This document shows positions 8,277 to 13,500 of a stretch of DNA of 13,500 nucleotides, one piece after another. A model generated the notes under the pieces. It was given only the letters and a program-made list of their open reading frames with translations. It did not search any database and was not told the DNA's origin. The DNA is from Bacteroidales bacterium UBA4459 (GTDB lineage Bacteria; Bacteroidota; Bacteroidia; Bacteroidales; F082), in the NCBI GenBank assembly GCA_002389465.1, contig DGOT01000222.1, forward strand, positions 1-13,500, read 5' to 3'. Within the stretch, counting starts at the first letter, position 1. Each line of letters begins with the position of its first letter. The translations under genes and the position numbers were made by a program.

Positions 8277-8742
8277 AAAGAAAAAGTTTATGGAAGAAGC
8301 CATTAAACTGGCAGCAGAGAACATGAATAAAAGCAATGGAGGCCCTTTTGGCGCCCTTGTGGTTAAAGATGGAAAAATTATCGGGCGTGGTGTAAACTGC
8401 GTAACTTCAACCAACGACCCCACCGCCCATGCCGAAATTGTAGCCATCAGAGAAGCGGCAAAAACTATCAATTCATTTAATCTGGAAGGCTGCGAAATAT
8501 ATGCCAGTTGCGAGCCCTGCCCGATGTGCCTCGGCGCTATTTACTGGGCGCGTATTGACAAGTTGTATTACGCCGGAACACAGGACGATGCTGCCAAAGC
8601 CAACTTTGACGATTCTGCAATCTACAAGGAATTCTGCCTCCCCAAAGAAAAAAGGCAACTCCAGTCAACGCAGATGATGCGGGAAGATGCCGTGAAAATA
8701 TTCGATGAATGGATCAGAAATGAAAGTAAGATTCCATATTAA
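8269..8742 (+). CDS. guaD: Guanine deaminase
   Basis: The 157-residue protein belongs to the cytidine-deaminase fold. It carries the zinc motif TAHAEI (His54 ligand, Glu56 proton shuttle) and PCPMC (Cys84, Cys87 ligands). GGPFGALVVKDGKII, TSTNDPTAHAE, CEPCPMCLGAIYWAR and ANFDDSAIYKE follow the B. subtilis GuaD sequence closely rather than tRNA adenosine deaminase TadA. Asp114 and the terminal Tyr157 also correspond to GuaD residues that complete the active site (the C-terminal segment closes over it). The enzyme hydrolyses guanine to xanthine and ammonia in purine salvage or nitrogen scavenging. It is last in the operon after aat, starting inside it. No clear terminator follows. Confidence 0.92.
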   Translation: MSEKKKFMEEAIKLAAENMNKSNGGPFGALVVKDGKIIGRGVNCVTSTNDPTAHAEIVAIREAAKTINSFNLEGCEIYASCEPCPMCLGAIYWARIDKLYYAGTQDDAAKANFDDSAIYKEFCLPKEKRQLQSTQMMREDAVKIFDEWIRNESKIPY

Positions 8743-8763
8743 GATTTCGCGAAGATTGTAGGA

Positions 8764-8782
8764 ATATCCCTGAAAACCACTA
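8764..8782 (+). promoter_or_regulatory. Copy A of the shared motif ATATCCCYGAAWWMSYTA
   Basis: The first 16 bases, ATATCCCTGAAAACCA, are identical to a site at 13243-13258, and CTA at 8780-8782 continues the consensus. It lies 22 bp after the guaD stop and 40 bp before the possible start of the next gene. At the spacing seen in the other copies a -7 box would begin at 8805; the sequence there (GGTCTTTT) is a poor match, though it sits in a small dyad, GTCT-N6-AGAC (8806-8819). Confidence 0.5.
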
Positions 8783-8821
8783 TTTTTATTATTTAGCAGA
8801 AAAGGGTCTTTTTATAGACAG

Positions 8822-9184
8822 TTGAATGTTTTCTATTTGCACTTACAAACCAAATGTAAATTGAAATCTGAACGAAAAATCCAATGCCTGGTTTATCTGG
8901 ACGTACAAGTTTTTGAAGACCGGCTGATGCTGATCAATGCTAAAGGGTATTCAGAAAACGAACATCCAGGTGTGCCCAAACTTGTACCGACCTACGATAC
9001 GGATAAAACTCATAAAAGTGAGATCCTTGAGATGGACTTTGTCAACCAGCCCATAGAAGACACAAAAAAGGAGAAGGTCGATTTCGATATAAAAGTCGTG
9101 ATTGACCTCGGTAAAATATCCGGTAAACTCAAAGGCATTAAAGTGATTGCTGAAAGTAATGCAGATATTGTTTTAATAAGTTAG
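8822..9184 (+). CDS. Unrecognised small protein of about 106-120 residues; start uncertain
   Basis: I do not recognise a family. The frame is open with no ATG near its 5' end: candidates are TTG at 8822 (120 residues) or TTG at 8864 (106 residues); the first in-frame ATG, near 8927, would remove strands that look structural. If transcription starts about 55 bases after the motif at 8764, as in the other copies, 8864 would have a 45-nt leader and 8822 almost none. The body alternates beta-strands (CLVYLDVQVFEDRLMLINAKGY, KVDFDIKVVIDL, KLKGIKVIAESNADIVLIS) with a charged linker and no signal peptide, suggesting a small soluble beta-rich protein. It precedes the response regulator by 80 bp on the same strand, so the two may be co-transcribed. 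Confidence 0.65.
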   Translation: MNVFYLHLQTKCKLKSERKIQCLVYLDVQVFEDRLMLINAKGYSENEHPGVPKLVPTYDTDKTHKSEILEMDFVNQPIEDTKKEKVDFDIKVVIDLGKISGKLKGIKVIAESNADIVLIS

Positions 9185-9221
9185 CAGATGAAGCAGTACA
9201 AATCTGGAAAAGAAAGAAATA

Positions 9222-9252
9222 TTTGCATAAAACGGTTTTTATTTGTATTTTG
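9222..9252 (+). promoter_or_regulatory. Possible promoter for the response regulator
   Basis: TTTG (9222-9225) is followed after 19-20 bp by TATTTTG (9246-9252), a one-base-short version of TAnnTTTG. The predicted start, near 9259, is only about six bases before the ATG at 9265, so the mRNA would be nearly leaderless. Confidence 0.4.
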
Positions 9253-9264
9253 CAATGAATCAAA

Positions 9265-9891
9265 ATGATACGTCTAATTATCGCCGATGACCATCCTCTT
9301 ATGAGGGACGGAATCAAAACGATCCTGGCCCGTGAAGAGGATATTGAGGTAACTGATTGTGCCGGAGATGGCGCCGAGCTGCTGGAACTGCTGGAAACCA
9401 GAGAGGCTGATGTTATCTTAATGGACATCAATATGCCAGGCATGAATGGCATTGATGCTACAAAACTCATCCGGAAGAAATACCCGAAAATTAAAGTACT
9501 TGCTTTTTCGCAATACGACGAAAAACGTTTTGTTAAACAATTATTGAAAAACGGGGCCAATGGCTACCTCCTCAAAAACTCGGCTGCCGGAGAACTTGTG
9601 AAAGCCATTAGCATGGTACACAGCGGAGGCATGTATCTGAGTGAGGATCTTCCCAATATTTTCGGAGACAAGGCAAAACCACGCACCGATCATCTTTTTC
9701 CCAATCTTACTAAACGTGAAATTGATGTGTTAAGTGAAATCTGTCTCGAGAAAAGCACAGCTGAAATAGCAGAAACACTTTATTTAAGTCCCAATACTAT
9801 CGAAACGCACCGCTCGAACCTGTTATTAAAGGTAGATGTAAAAAACACTGCCGGCCTGGTAAAATGGGCCATCGAAAATGAAATTGTTTAA
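9265..9891 (+). CDS. NarL/FixJ (LuxR)-family response regulator
   Basis: The 208 residues form a receiver (about 1-120) and a LuxR-type helix-turn-helix (about 148-208). The acidic pair is D8/D9, the phospho-accepting Asp is D54 (ILMDINMPGMNG, codon 9424-9426), the switch Ser is S82 and the conserved Lys is K104 (GYLLKNS). The DNA-binding domain reads LTKREIDVLSEICLEKSTAEIAETLYLSPNTIETHRSNLL, a complete HTH_LUXR signature. Phosphorylation should cause dimerisation and DNA binding. Its natural partner is the HisKA_3 kinase 530 bp downstream, since this kinase class pairs with NarL-type regulators; one small gene lies between them. Its binding site is unknown, but the repeated motif at 8764, 12579 and 13243 is the best local candidate. 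Confidence 0.96.
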   Translation: MIRLIIADDHPLMRDGIKTILAREEDIEVTDCAGDGAELLELLETREADVILMDINMPGMNGIDATKLIRKKYPKIKVLAFSQYDEKRFVKQLLKNGANGYLLKNSAAGELVKAISMVHSGGMYLSEDLPNIFGDKAKPRTDHLFPNLTKREIDVLSEICLEKSTAEIAETLYLSPNTIETHRSNLLLKVDVKNTAGLVKWAIENEIV

Positions 9892-9909
9892 CCTCTAAAA
9901 AATAAAATA

Positions 9910-10242
9910 ATGAGTAATTACTTACACAATCTACATGCAAAGTTTTTTAAGGATCAATCTAATGTTAAAAAAATAAAAGTTTATTTTGAAACCAATATGG
10001 ATTCTGAATGGAGTTTGATCGACATTCAGGTACCTGCTCCTGGAGTTCCAATTACCGCTAATCTGGATTTAGTATTTAAAATTAATGAATCAAAAAGTAC
10101 AAATACTTTTACTACAGAAATACATGAGTATGTCTATGACCATGATGTTCTCCCGAATTTTAAACACTTTACCAGTGTGATTCTTTATCATAGCCTCGGG
10201 AGCGACAGTGATTCCGTAGGGACAGCGGGAGATCCTACTTAA
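9910..10242 (+). CDS. Unrecognised 110-residue beta-rich protein between regulator and kinase genes
   Basis: No family recognised. It starts 18 bp after the response regulator stop, behind an A-rich AATAAAATA leader, so it is almost certainly in the same operon. There is no signal peptide or membrane segment. Predicted strands (KKIKVYFETNMD, WSLIDIQVPA, ITANLDLVFKIN, TNTFTTEIHEYVY, FTSVILYHSLG) suggest a small beta-sandwich, and the tail SDSDSVGTAGDPT looks disordered. Its size, soluble nature and strand-rich pattern recall the gene at 8822 on the other side of the regulator, but I cannot align the two convincingly. A role as accessory or output protein of the two-component system is inference from position only. 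Confidence 0.75.
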   Translation: MSNYLHNLHAKFFKDQSNVKKIKVYFETNMDSEWSLIDIQVPAPGVPITANLDLVFKINESKSTNTFTTEIHEYVYDHDVLPNFKHFTSVILYHSLGSDSDSVGTAGDPT

Positions 10243-10275
10243 GATCATACTCCGTATAAAATAAACTTTGCGAAG

Positions 10276-10346
10276 CGGGATGATTGTAAAAACGATTTAG
10301 ACATTAAAGTTTTATCCCTTTAATTCGATCAATAAATCACATCCCG
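10276..10346. other. Kinase-gene upstream region: inverted repeat and weak motif copy
   Basis: CGGGATG (10276-10282) and CATCCCG (10340-10346) are inverted copies 57 bp apart. TTATCCCTTTAA (10312-10323) matches only the TATCCCT part of the shared motif and is a weak extra copy. TTTGATCAAA (10354-10363) is a perfect 10-bp palindrome. I found no convincing -33/-7 promoter pair in 10243-10420, so the kinase may be read through from the regulator or use an activated promoter. Confidence 0.25.
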
Positions 10347-10420
10347 GATACTATTTGATCAAAATTTGTTCATTCTTTTAAAATAAGTTGACTACTATTT
10401 ATCAAGCTTAGGTAACATAT

Positions 10421-12502
10421 ATGATAAAGTCTAAAAGTCTCTATATTACCCTCATTTTAACCGGCATACTGGCAACTGCTTTGTATGCCATTCCACAAAG
10501 CAAAGGGGTAGATGCAGTTCTCGACAAAGCCAGGTATTATATTGATCATCTTAACTACGATTCGTCTATTCTTTACCTTGATTCAGCTAAGGTGCTTTCC
10601 CGTTCAACAGACGATCGGCTGAATGTAACTTACATAAACAGACTCAAGGGATATGCATATCTGAAAAAGAATCAGTATGATTCGGCGGGCTTCTATCTGG
10701 AAAAAGCGAGGAAACAAGCAATGGCTCTGGGTAATGATACGATCCTGGCAATTGCTGAACTTAACCTGGGGTGGGTGAAACATCAAAACGGATGGAGTGA
10801 CTCAGCCCTCATTTCATACAAAAACGGGCTCAAAATTTATCAAAATATCGGAGACACCTCCGGAATGGCGAAAGCCTATACATATCTTGCACATCATTAC
10901 AATTATTCGGGAGATTTTGATAAAGCCTTGAACAATGCACTGAAAGCAACTCATATTTATAGTAAAAAAGATGAACCAGGACGATATATAAAATCTTTGA
11001 TACAATTAGGAAATAGTTATGAAAATTTAAAAGATAATGACACCGCAATTGCTTGTTATAAAAAAGCATATCAACTGAGTCTTGATCATAATTTCCCGAA
11101 AGAAGCAACCAGTGCGTTGATTAATATCGCTGTTATTCATTATAACTGGGGAAAGGTTTTGGAAGAAAAGAATGATTCTATGAGAGCAAGAGAAGAATTT
11201 ATTCTGACAAAAGATTATTTTTTGAAAGCTATTGAATTTAATGACAGTATAAATAACAAGAATCAACTGGCGTTAGTGTATGCTAATATCTCAACCATTT
11301 ACCGCCGCCTTAACGAAGATCAGAAGGCGATAGAATCAGCACAGAAGTCCATCGAGCTTGCAAATGAAATCAACAATCCCGGAGTGCTTTTACGCGCACT
11401 CAACAACCTGGGTATTTGTTATAAAAAGCTTAAAGACTATTCGAGAGCAGAGAGCTGCTATCTTGAAGCTATGGTATGGGCAAGAAAGCTTCATTATATG
11501 GAAGAATTATTGAACCTGACTATCAACCTAAGTAATATTTACGAAATAAACGGGGATTATAAAGAATCTCTGAAATACTCCCGTTTAGCTGCTTCTTATC
11601 AAGACTCATTGTTCAGCGAAAAGAAGCAAAAATTAATTGAAAAACATAAAACCGATTTTGAAATCCTGCATTTAAAAGATCAAAACAAAATTAAAGAGCT
11701 GGAAAATAAAAAGATACGAAGTGAACGAAACCGTTCTTTCGGCATCGGACTAACCATCGTTTTTCTTTTAGTTGTTTTTATTTTCTTTTTCAGGATGCGT
11801 GTCCGAAAGAACCGAATAATCGCTGAACAGAAGATCCAAAAACTTGAAGACGAGAAAAGACTGATGGCTGCCCAGTCGGTACTGGTTGGCCAGGAAAAGG
11901 AACGCGAGCGTATTGCCCGCGAGTTGCACGATGGGATCGGTGTATTACTGTCAACGGCAAGTATTCATTTTTCCAGTGTGGAGTCGAAGGCCGATGAAGA
12001 AACCAGCGAAATGCTGAAAAAAGCCAATCGGCTGCTGAAAAATGCCAGCAAGGAAGTCCGTCAAATATCCCACAATATGATGCCCGGGGTGCTTTCAAAA
12101 TTTGGCCTCAGAGAAGCTATAGAAGATTTATTTGAAGACGTGGAAGAAGCAGGTGAGGTGCACATTGACATGCAATTAATCTGTAAAGAAGAACGGCTTC
12201 CGGAAAATACGGAAATTATGATTTTCCGGGCTATTCAGGAGATGCTCAACAACACCATCAAACACGCCAATGCTTCTGCTATCTCTTTGTTTATGGAAAG
12301 AACTGACGAACAAATAATCATAGAGTACGATGATAATGGTAGTGGTTTCGATACCGACAAACTCCCTAGCGACAAAAGCCTCGGTTTGTCGGGCATCCGT
12401 TCACGAATTGATTACCTGGGGGGTACTGTTGAGTTGATAAGCAAACCGGGTAAAGGAACCAGATATTCTATAACAATACCAATGGGCAGCACAAAAGAAT
12501 AA
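10421..12502 (+). CDS. TPR-containing sensor histidine kinase (HisKA_3 type)
   Basis: The 693-residue protein has a signal peptide (MIKSKSLYITLILTGILATALYA) and a long periplasmic array of tetratricopeptide repeats (about 30-395; for example ALVYANISTIYRRLNEDQKAIESAQKSIEL). A coiled stretch rich in Lys and Glu follows, then one membrane segment (about 438-460) and a second coiled linker. The dimerisation domain carries EKERERIARELHDGIG with phospho-accepting His503 (codon 11927-11929). The HATPase_c domain has EMLNNTIKHA, DDNGSGFD, GLGLSGIRSRI and PGKGTRYSI. Such kinases autophosphorylate on signal and pass phosphate to a NarL-type regulator, here most likely the one at 9265. TPR sensors of this layout are common in Bacteroidetes; their ligands are mostly unknown. 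The DxxxQ phosphatase motif position holds Val508 (D504-x-x-x-V508) in place of Gln, so dephosphorylation of the partner may be weak. Confidence 0.95.
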   Translation: MIKSKSLYITLILTGILATALYAIPQSKGVDAVLDKARYYIDHLNYDSSILYLDSAKVLSRSTDDRLNVTYINRLKGYAYLKKNQYDSAGFYLEKARKQAMALGNDTILAIAELNLGWVKHQNGWSDSALISYKNGLKIYQNIGDTSGMAKAYTYLAHHYNYSGDFDKALNNALKATHIYSKKDEPGRYIKSLIQLGNSYENLKDNDTAIACYKKAYQLSLDHNFPKEATSALINIAVIHYNWGKVLEEKNDSMRAREEFILTKDYFLKAIEFNDSINNKNQLALVYANISTIYRRLNEDQKAIESAQKSIELANEINNPGVLLRALNNLGICYKKLKDYSRAESCYLEAMVWARKLHYMEELLNLTINLSNIYEINGDYKESLKYSRLAASYQDSLFSEKKQKLIEKHKTDFEILHLKDQNKIKELENKKIRSERNRSFGIGLTIVFLLVVFIFFFRMRVRKNRIIAEQKIQKLEDEKRLMAAQSVLVGQEKERERIARELHDGIGVLLSTASIHFSSVESKADEETSEMLKKANRLLKNASKEVRQISHNMMPGVLSKFGLREAIEDLFEDVEEAGEVHIDMQLICKEERLPENTEIMIFRAIQEMLNNTIKHANASAISLFMERTDEQIIIEYDDNGSGFDTDKLPSDKSLGLSGIRSRIDYLGGTVELISKPGKGTRYSITIPMGSTKE

Positions 12503-12554
12503 GCCCCTTTCCATCTCGCCCGATCCTTCATAAAACACGAACGATTTTTTTATC

Positions 12555-12580
12555 TGGCTGATTTCAGCCATATTTTTAAT
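12555..12580 (+). terminator. Probable intrinsic terminator after the kinase gene
   Basis: TGGCTG (12555-12560), loop ATTT, and CAGCCA (12565-12570) form a short hairpin followed by TATTTTTAAT. The stem is only six pairs, so termination may be partial. It ends directly against motif copy B, separating the kinase transcript from the lipoprotein promoter. Confidence 0.5.
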
Positions 12581-12636
12581 ATCCCCGAATTAGGTTAAAA
12601 ATAATTGTCTTTAGTGTTGCACCTTTGTAACACTAA
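12579..12636 (+). promoter_or_regulatory. Copy B of the shared motif, with -7 box and flanking dyad, for the lipoprotein gene
   Basis: ATATCCCCGAATTAGGTTA (12579-12597) fits ATATCCCYGAAWWMSYTA at 16 of 18 defined positions when the variable middle is allowed for. The -7 box CACCTTTG (12620-12627) begins 41 bp after the motif start. A perfect 8-bp inverted repeat, TTAGTGTT (12611-12618) and AACACTAA (12629-12636), frames this -7 box with a 10-bp centre. The predicted start is near 12634, giving a 24-nt A-rich leader to the ATG at 12658. No -33 TTTG is visible at the right place, which suits an activator-dependent promoter. Confidence 0.5.
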
Positions 12637-12657
12637 TAATCCCTAAAAAATACTACA

Positions 12658-13098
12658 ATGAAAACAAAAATTTTAGTACTCGCAGTTTTACTGCTCGGAG
12701 GTTGGGTCTTTACCTCATGTCAAAAAGACAACGCGTTAATGGAAGAAGGCAGTGCCCTGATCCAGTCAGATGTTAAAGATAATTACGTGCCAGATCAGCA
12801 ACTCATTTACAAAGTGTCAAATTACCCTGACCCGTTCATGAATTACACGACCGTCTCCTACAATTTACCTGAAGCCAGTTTCGTAGAATTATCAGTTTAT
12901 CATACAACTTTGTTCAAAGAAGTTGTACTGGTGCGTGAATTAAAAAGAGCCGGCATGCATTCTGTTGGTTTTAATGCCACCTCAATGCCCTCAGGTGATT
13001 ATAATATAGTGTTAAAAGTTAATCATGAAATTGTCGCAACGGCTCCGGCTGAAAAAGTCGACAATGGTTCTGAGCTCATTTTCCCTGATGTAAACTAG
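12658..13098 (+). CDS. Small lipoprotein with a FlgD/T9SS-tail-like beta domain
   Basis: The 146-residue product begins with a lipoprotein signal (MKTKILVLAVLLLGGWVFTSC), with Cys21 as the lipidation site. The mature part has a short linker and then NYPDPFMNYTTVSYNLPEASFVELSVY...AGMHSVGFNATSMPSGDYNIVLKVN (about 54-123). This is the pattern of FlgD Ig-like domains and of type A T9SS sorting tails ('YPNPF...TTIxYxLP...VxLxVYD...G.H...W....SGxYxxxL'). Unlike a true sorting tail, it is not the extreme C-terminus: about 20 residues follow. It is therefore probably a lipid-anchored periplasmic or outer-membrane protein using this fold for structure. It has its own activator-type promoter and two terminators, so it is a single-gene unit. 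Function unknown. Confidence 0.85.
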   Translation: MKTKILVLAVLLLGGWVFTSCQKDNALMEEGSALIQSDVKDNYVPDQQLIYKVSNYPDPFMNYTTVSYNLPEASFVELSVYHTTLFKEVVLVRELKRAGMHSVGFNATSMPSGDYNIVLKVNHEIVATAPAEKVDNGSELIFPDVN

Positions 13099-13167
13099 AA
13101 CAACTAGTAAAACCGCACAATTCTTTACCGGTTAAACTATATTCCCTGCTAAAAATTGAGCTCTGCC

Positions 13168-13194
13168 AAACCCGGCCTGCAGGCCGGGTTTTTT
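13168..13194 (+). terminator. Strong intrinsic terminator after the lipoprotein gene
   Basis: AAACCCGGCC (13168-13177), loop TGCA and GGCCGGGTTT (13182-13191) form a GC-rich 10-bp stem, continuing into a run of T to 13194. It lies 70 bp after the lipoprotein stop codon. Confidence 0.85.
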
Positions 13195-13213
13195 GTTAAT
13201 TATGATTTTTCTT

Positions 13214-13242
13214 AAAACTAGTGGAAAACCACTAGTTTTTTT
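13214..13242 (+). terminator. Second, tandem intrinsic terminator
   Basis: AAAACTAGTGG (13214-13224), loop AAAA and CCACTAGTTTT (13229-13239) form an 11-bp stem with seven T (13236-13242). It follows the first terminator by about 20 bp and abuts motif copy C, insulating the next small unit from upstream transcription. Confidence 0.8.
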
Positions 13243-13291
13243 ATATCCCTGAAAACCATTAGAAAAATCCGGGTACGGTTTAGTAATTTCG
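13243..13291 (+). promoter_or_regulatory. Copy C of the shared motif with -7 box
   Basis: ATATCCCTGAAAACCATTA (13243-13261) shares its first 16 bases with copy A. TAATTTCG (13284-13291) is a -7 box with one mismatch, beginning 41 bp after the motif start, the same distance as in copy B. There is no TTTG -33 box at the usual place. The predicted start is near 13298. Confidence 0.5.
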
Positions 13292-13301
13292 TAGTACGAA
13301 A
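13287..13301. promoter_or_regulatory. Perfect palindrome over the -7 box and start site
   Basis: TTTCGTA (13287-13293), one central G, and TACGAAA (13295-13301) form a perfect 15-bp odd-length palindrome. It covers the end of the -7 box and the predicted transcription start, the classic place for a repressor operator. A hairpin role is also possible. Confidence 0.4.
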
Positions 13302-13466
13302 AAAGAAAAAAACTCAAATTAAAAATCATGCATGTTACGCAGGTCAAATTATTCTCTTTTAAACTAACATCCAGCCCACAATCTGTCAATTCCTGACAAC
13401 AGTTATTTTTCTCAGTAACAGACCTGCTGCCTATGGACCCGGTTGATACCTCAACCGGGTTTTTTT
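13298..13466 (+). ncRNA. Candidate small transcript of about 170 nt (small RNA or 22-residue peptide)
   Basis: This stretch is bounded by a motif and -7 box on the left and a strong terminator on the right, with no gene of normal size between. An A-rich leader runs into an ATG at 13328 that opens a 22-codon frame ending with TGA at 13394-13396 (MHVTQVKLFSFKLTSSPQSV, then two more residues); a second ATG at 13332 opens 11 codons in another frame. Neither has a recognisable ribosome binding site or family. A small hairpin (TGTCA 13384-13388 with TGACA 13394-13398) lies at the stop codon. The unit may be a regulatory RNA, a small peptide gene, or both. It is the only content of 13243-13466. Confidence 0.35.
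13437..13466 (+). terminator. Strong intrinsic terminator of the small unit
   Basis: ACCCGGTTGA (13437-13446), loop TACC and TCAACCGGGT (13451-13460) form a perfect 10-bp stem followed by seven T (13460-13466). Confidence 0.88.
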
Positions 13467-13470
13467 ATAC

Positions 13471-13486
13471 GAATCCCTGAACTGGC
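13471..13486 (+). promoter_or_regulatory. Partial copy of the shared motif at the window edge
   Basis: ATCCCTGAA (13473-13481) is identical to the core of copies A and C. It again follows a terminator directly. A -7 box at the same spacing would begin at 13512, beyond the window, so this may open another small unit. Confidence 0.3.
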
Positions 13487-13500
13487 AGTGACGTATCCGG

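Noticed and set aside
8743..8763. Terminator after guanine deaminase (TTCGCGAA palindrome)
   Set aside because: The palindrome has no loop or T-run, so it does not look like an intrinsic terminator.
12633..12650. ATCCCTAAAAAATAC as a motif copy just before the lipoprotein gene
   Set aside because: It lacks the GAA part and lies within the predicted leader; probably coincidence.
13138..13157. ATATTCCCTGCTAAAAATTG as another motif copy
   Set aside because: It has an extra T inside the conserved core, differs after CCCTG, and lies between a stop codon and its terminator, not before a gene.
13132..13389. Minus-strand open frame of 85 codons across the end region
   Set aside because: It runs through both terminators, the motif and the palindrome and has no family-like content; it is a by-chance frame.

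Overview
The window looks like part of a chromosome from a Bacteroidota bacterium, probably a free-living or environmental member of Bacteroidia. Four things point there: a hybrid two-component regulator of the kind typical of Bacteroidetes; a secreted beta-helix protein with a type IX secretion (T9SS) C-terminal sorting tail; A-rich leaders without clear Shine-Dalgarno sequences; and several promoters of the Bacteroidetes sigma type (-33 TTTG, -7 TAnnTTTG). I see no insertion sequence, tRNA, rRNA, CRISPR array or phage gene.

Layout. Positions 2-2704 hold the 3' part of a hybrid two-component system protein (propeller repeats, Y_Y_Y, membrane segment, kinase, receiver, AraC DNA-binding domain). 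Its ATPase domain is interrupted in frame by a 7-bp tandem repeat. Next is a secreted parallel beta-helix protein with a T9SS tail (2999-4768). A hairpin terminator separates it from a convergent gene of unknown function (4902-5357, minus), which is followed on the same strand by a short-chain dehydrogenase (5427-6233, minus). A divergent promoter region near 6290-6351 then drives a tight three-gene housekeeping operon on the plus strand: a class-III aminotransferase, Aat (leucyl/phenylalanyl-tRNA-protein transferase) and guanine deaminase.

From about 8760 the content becomes a signalling island. It holds a small unknown gene (8822), a NarL/LuxR-type response regulator (9265), a second small unknown gene (9910), a TPR sensor histidine kinase of the HisKA_3 type (10421-12502) and a small lipoprotein with a FlgD/T9SS-tail-like beta domain (12658-13098). 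Two tandem intrinsic terminators follow. A very small transcription unit (about 13298-13466) with its own promoter-like box and strong terminator comes next; it encodes at most a 22-residue peptide or a small RNA.

The most interesting signal is a non-coding motif, ATATCCCYGAAWWMSYTA. It occurs upstream of the small gene at 8822, of the lipoprotein and of the tiny unit; its core ATCCCTGAA appears again at the very end of the window. In the two clearest promoters the motif begins exactly 41 bp before the -7 box, and each of those -7 boxes lies in a different inverted repeat. This fits an activator site, and the response regulator in the same island is the obvious candidate to bind it. On that reading, the TPR kinase senses something in the periplasm, phosphorylates the regulator, and the regulator switches on small envelope proteins and a small RNA or peptide. 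The domain assignments are secure; the regulatory link is inference.
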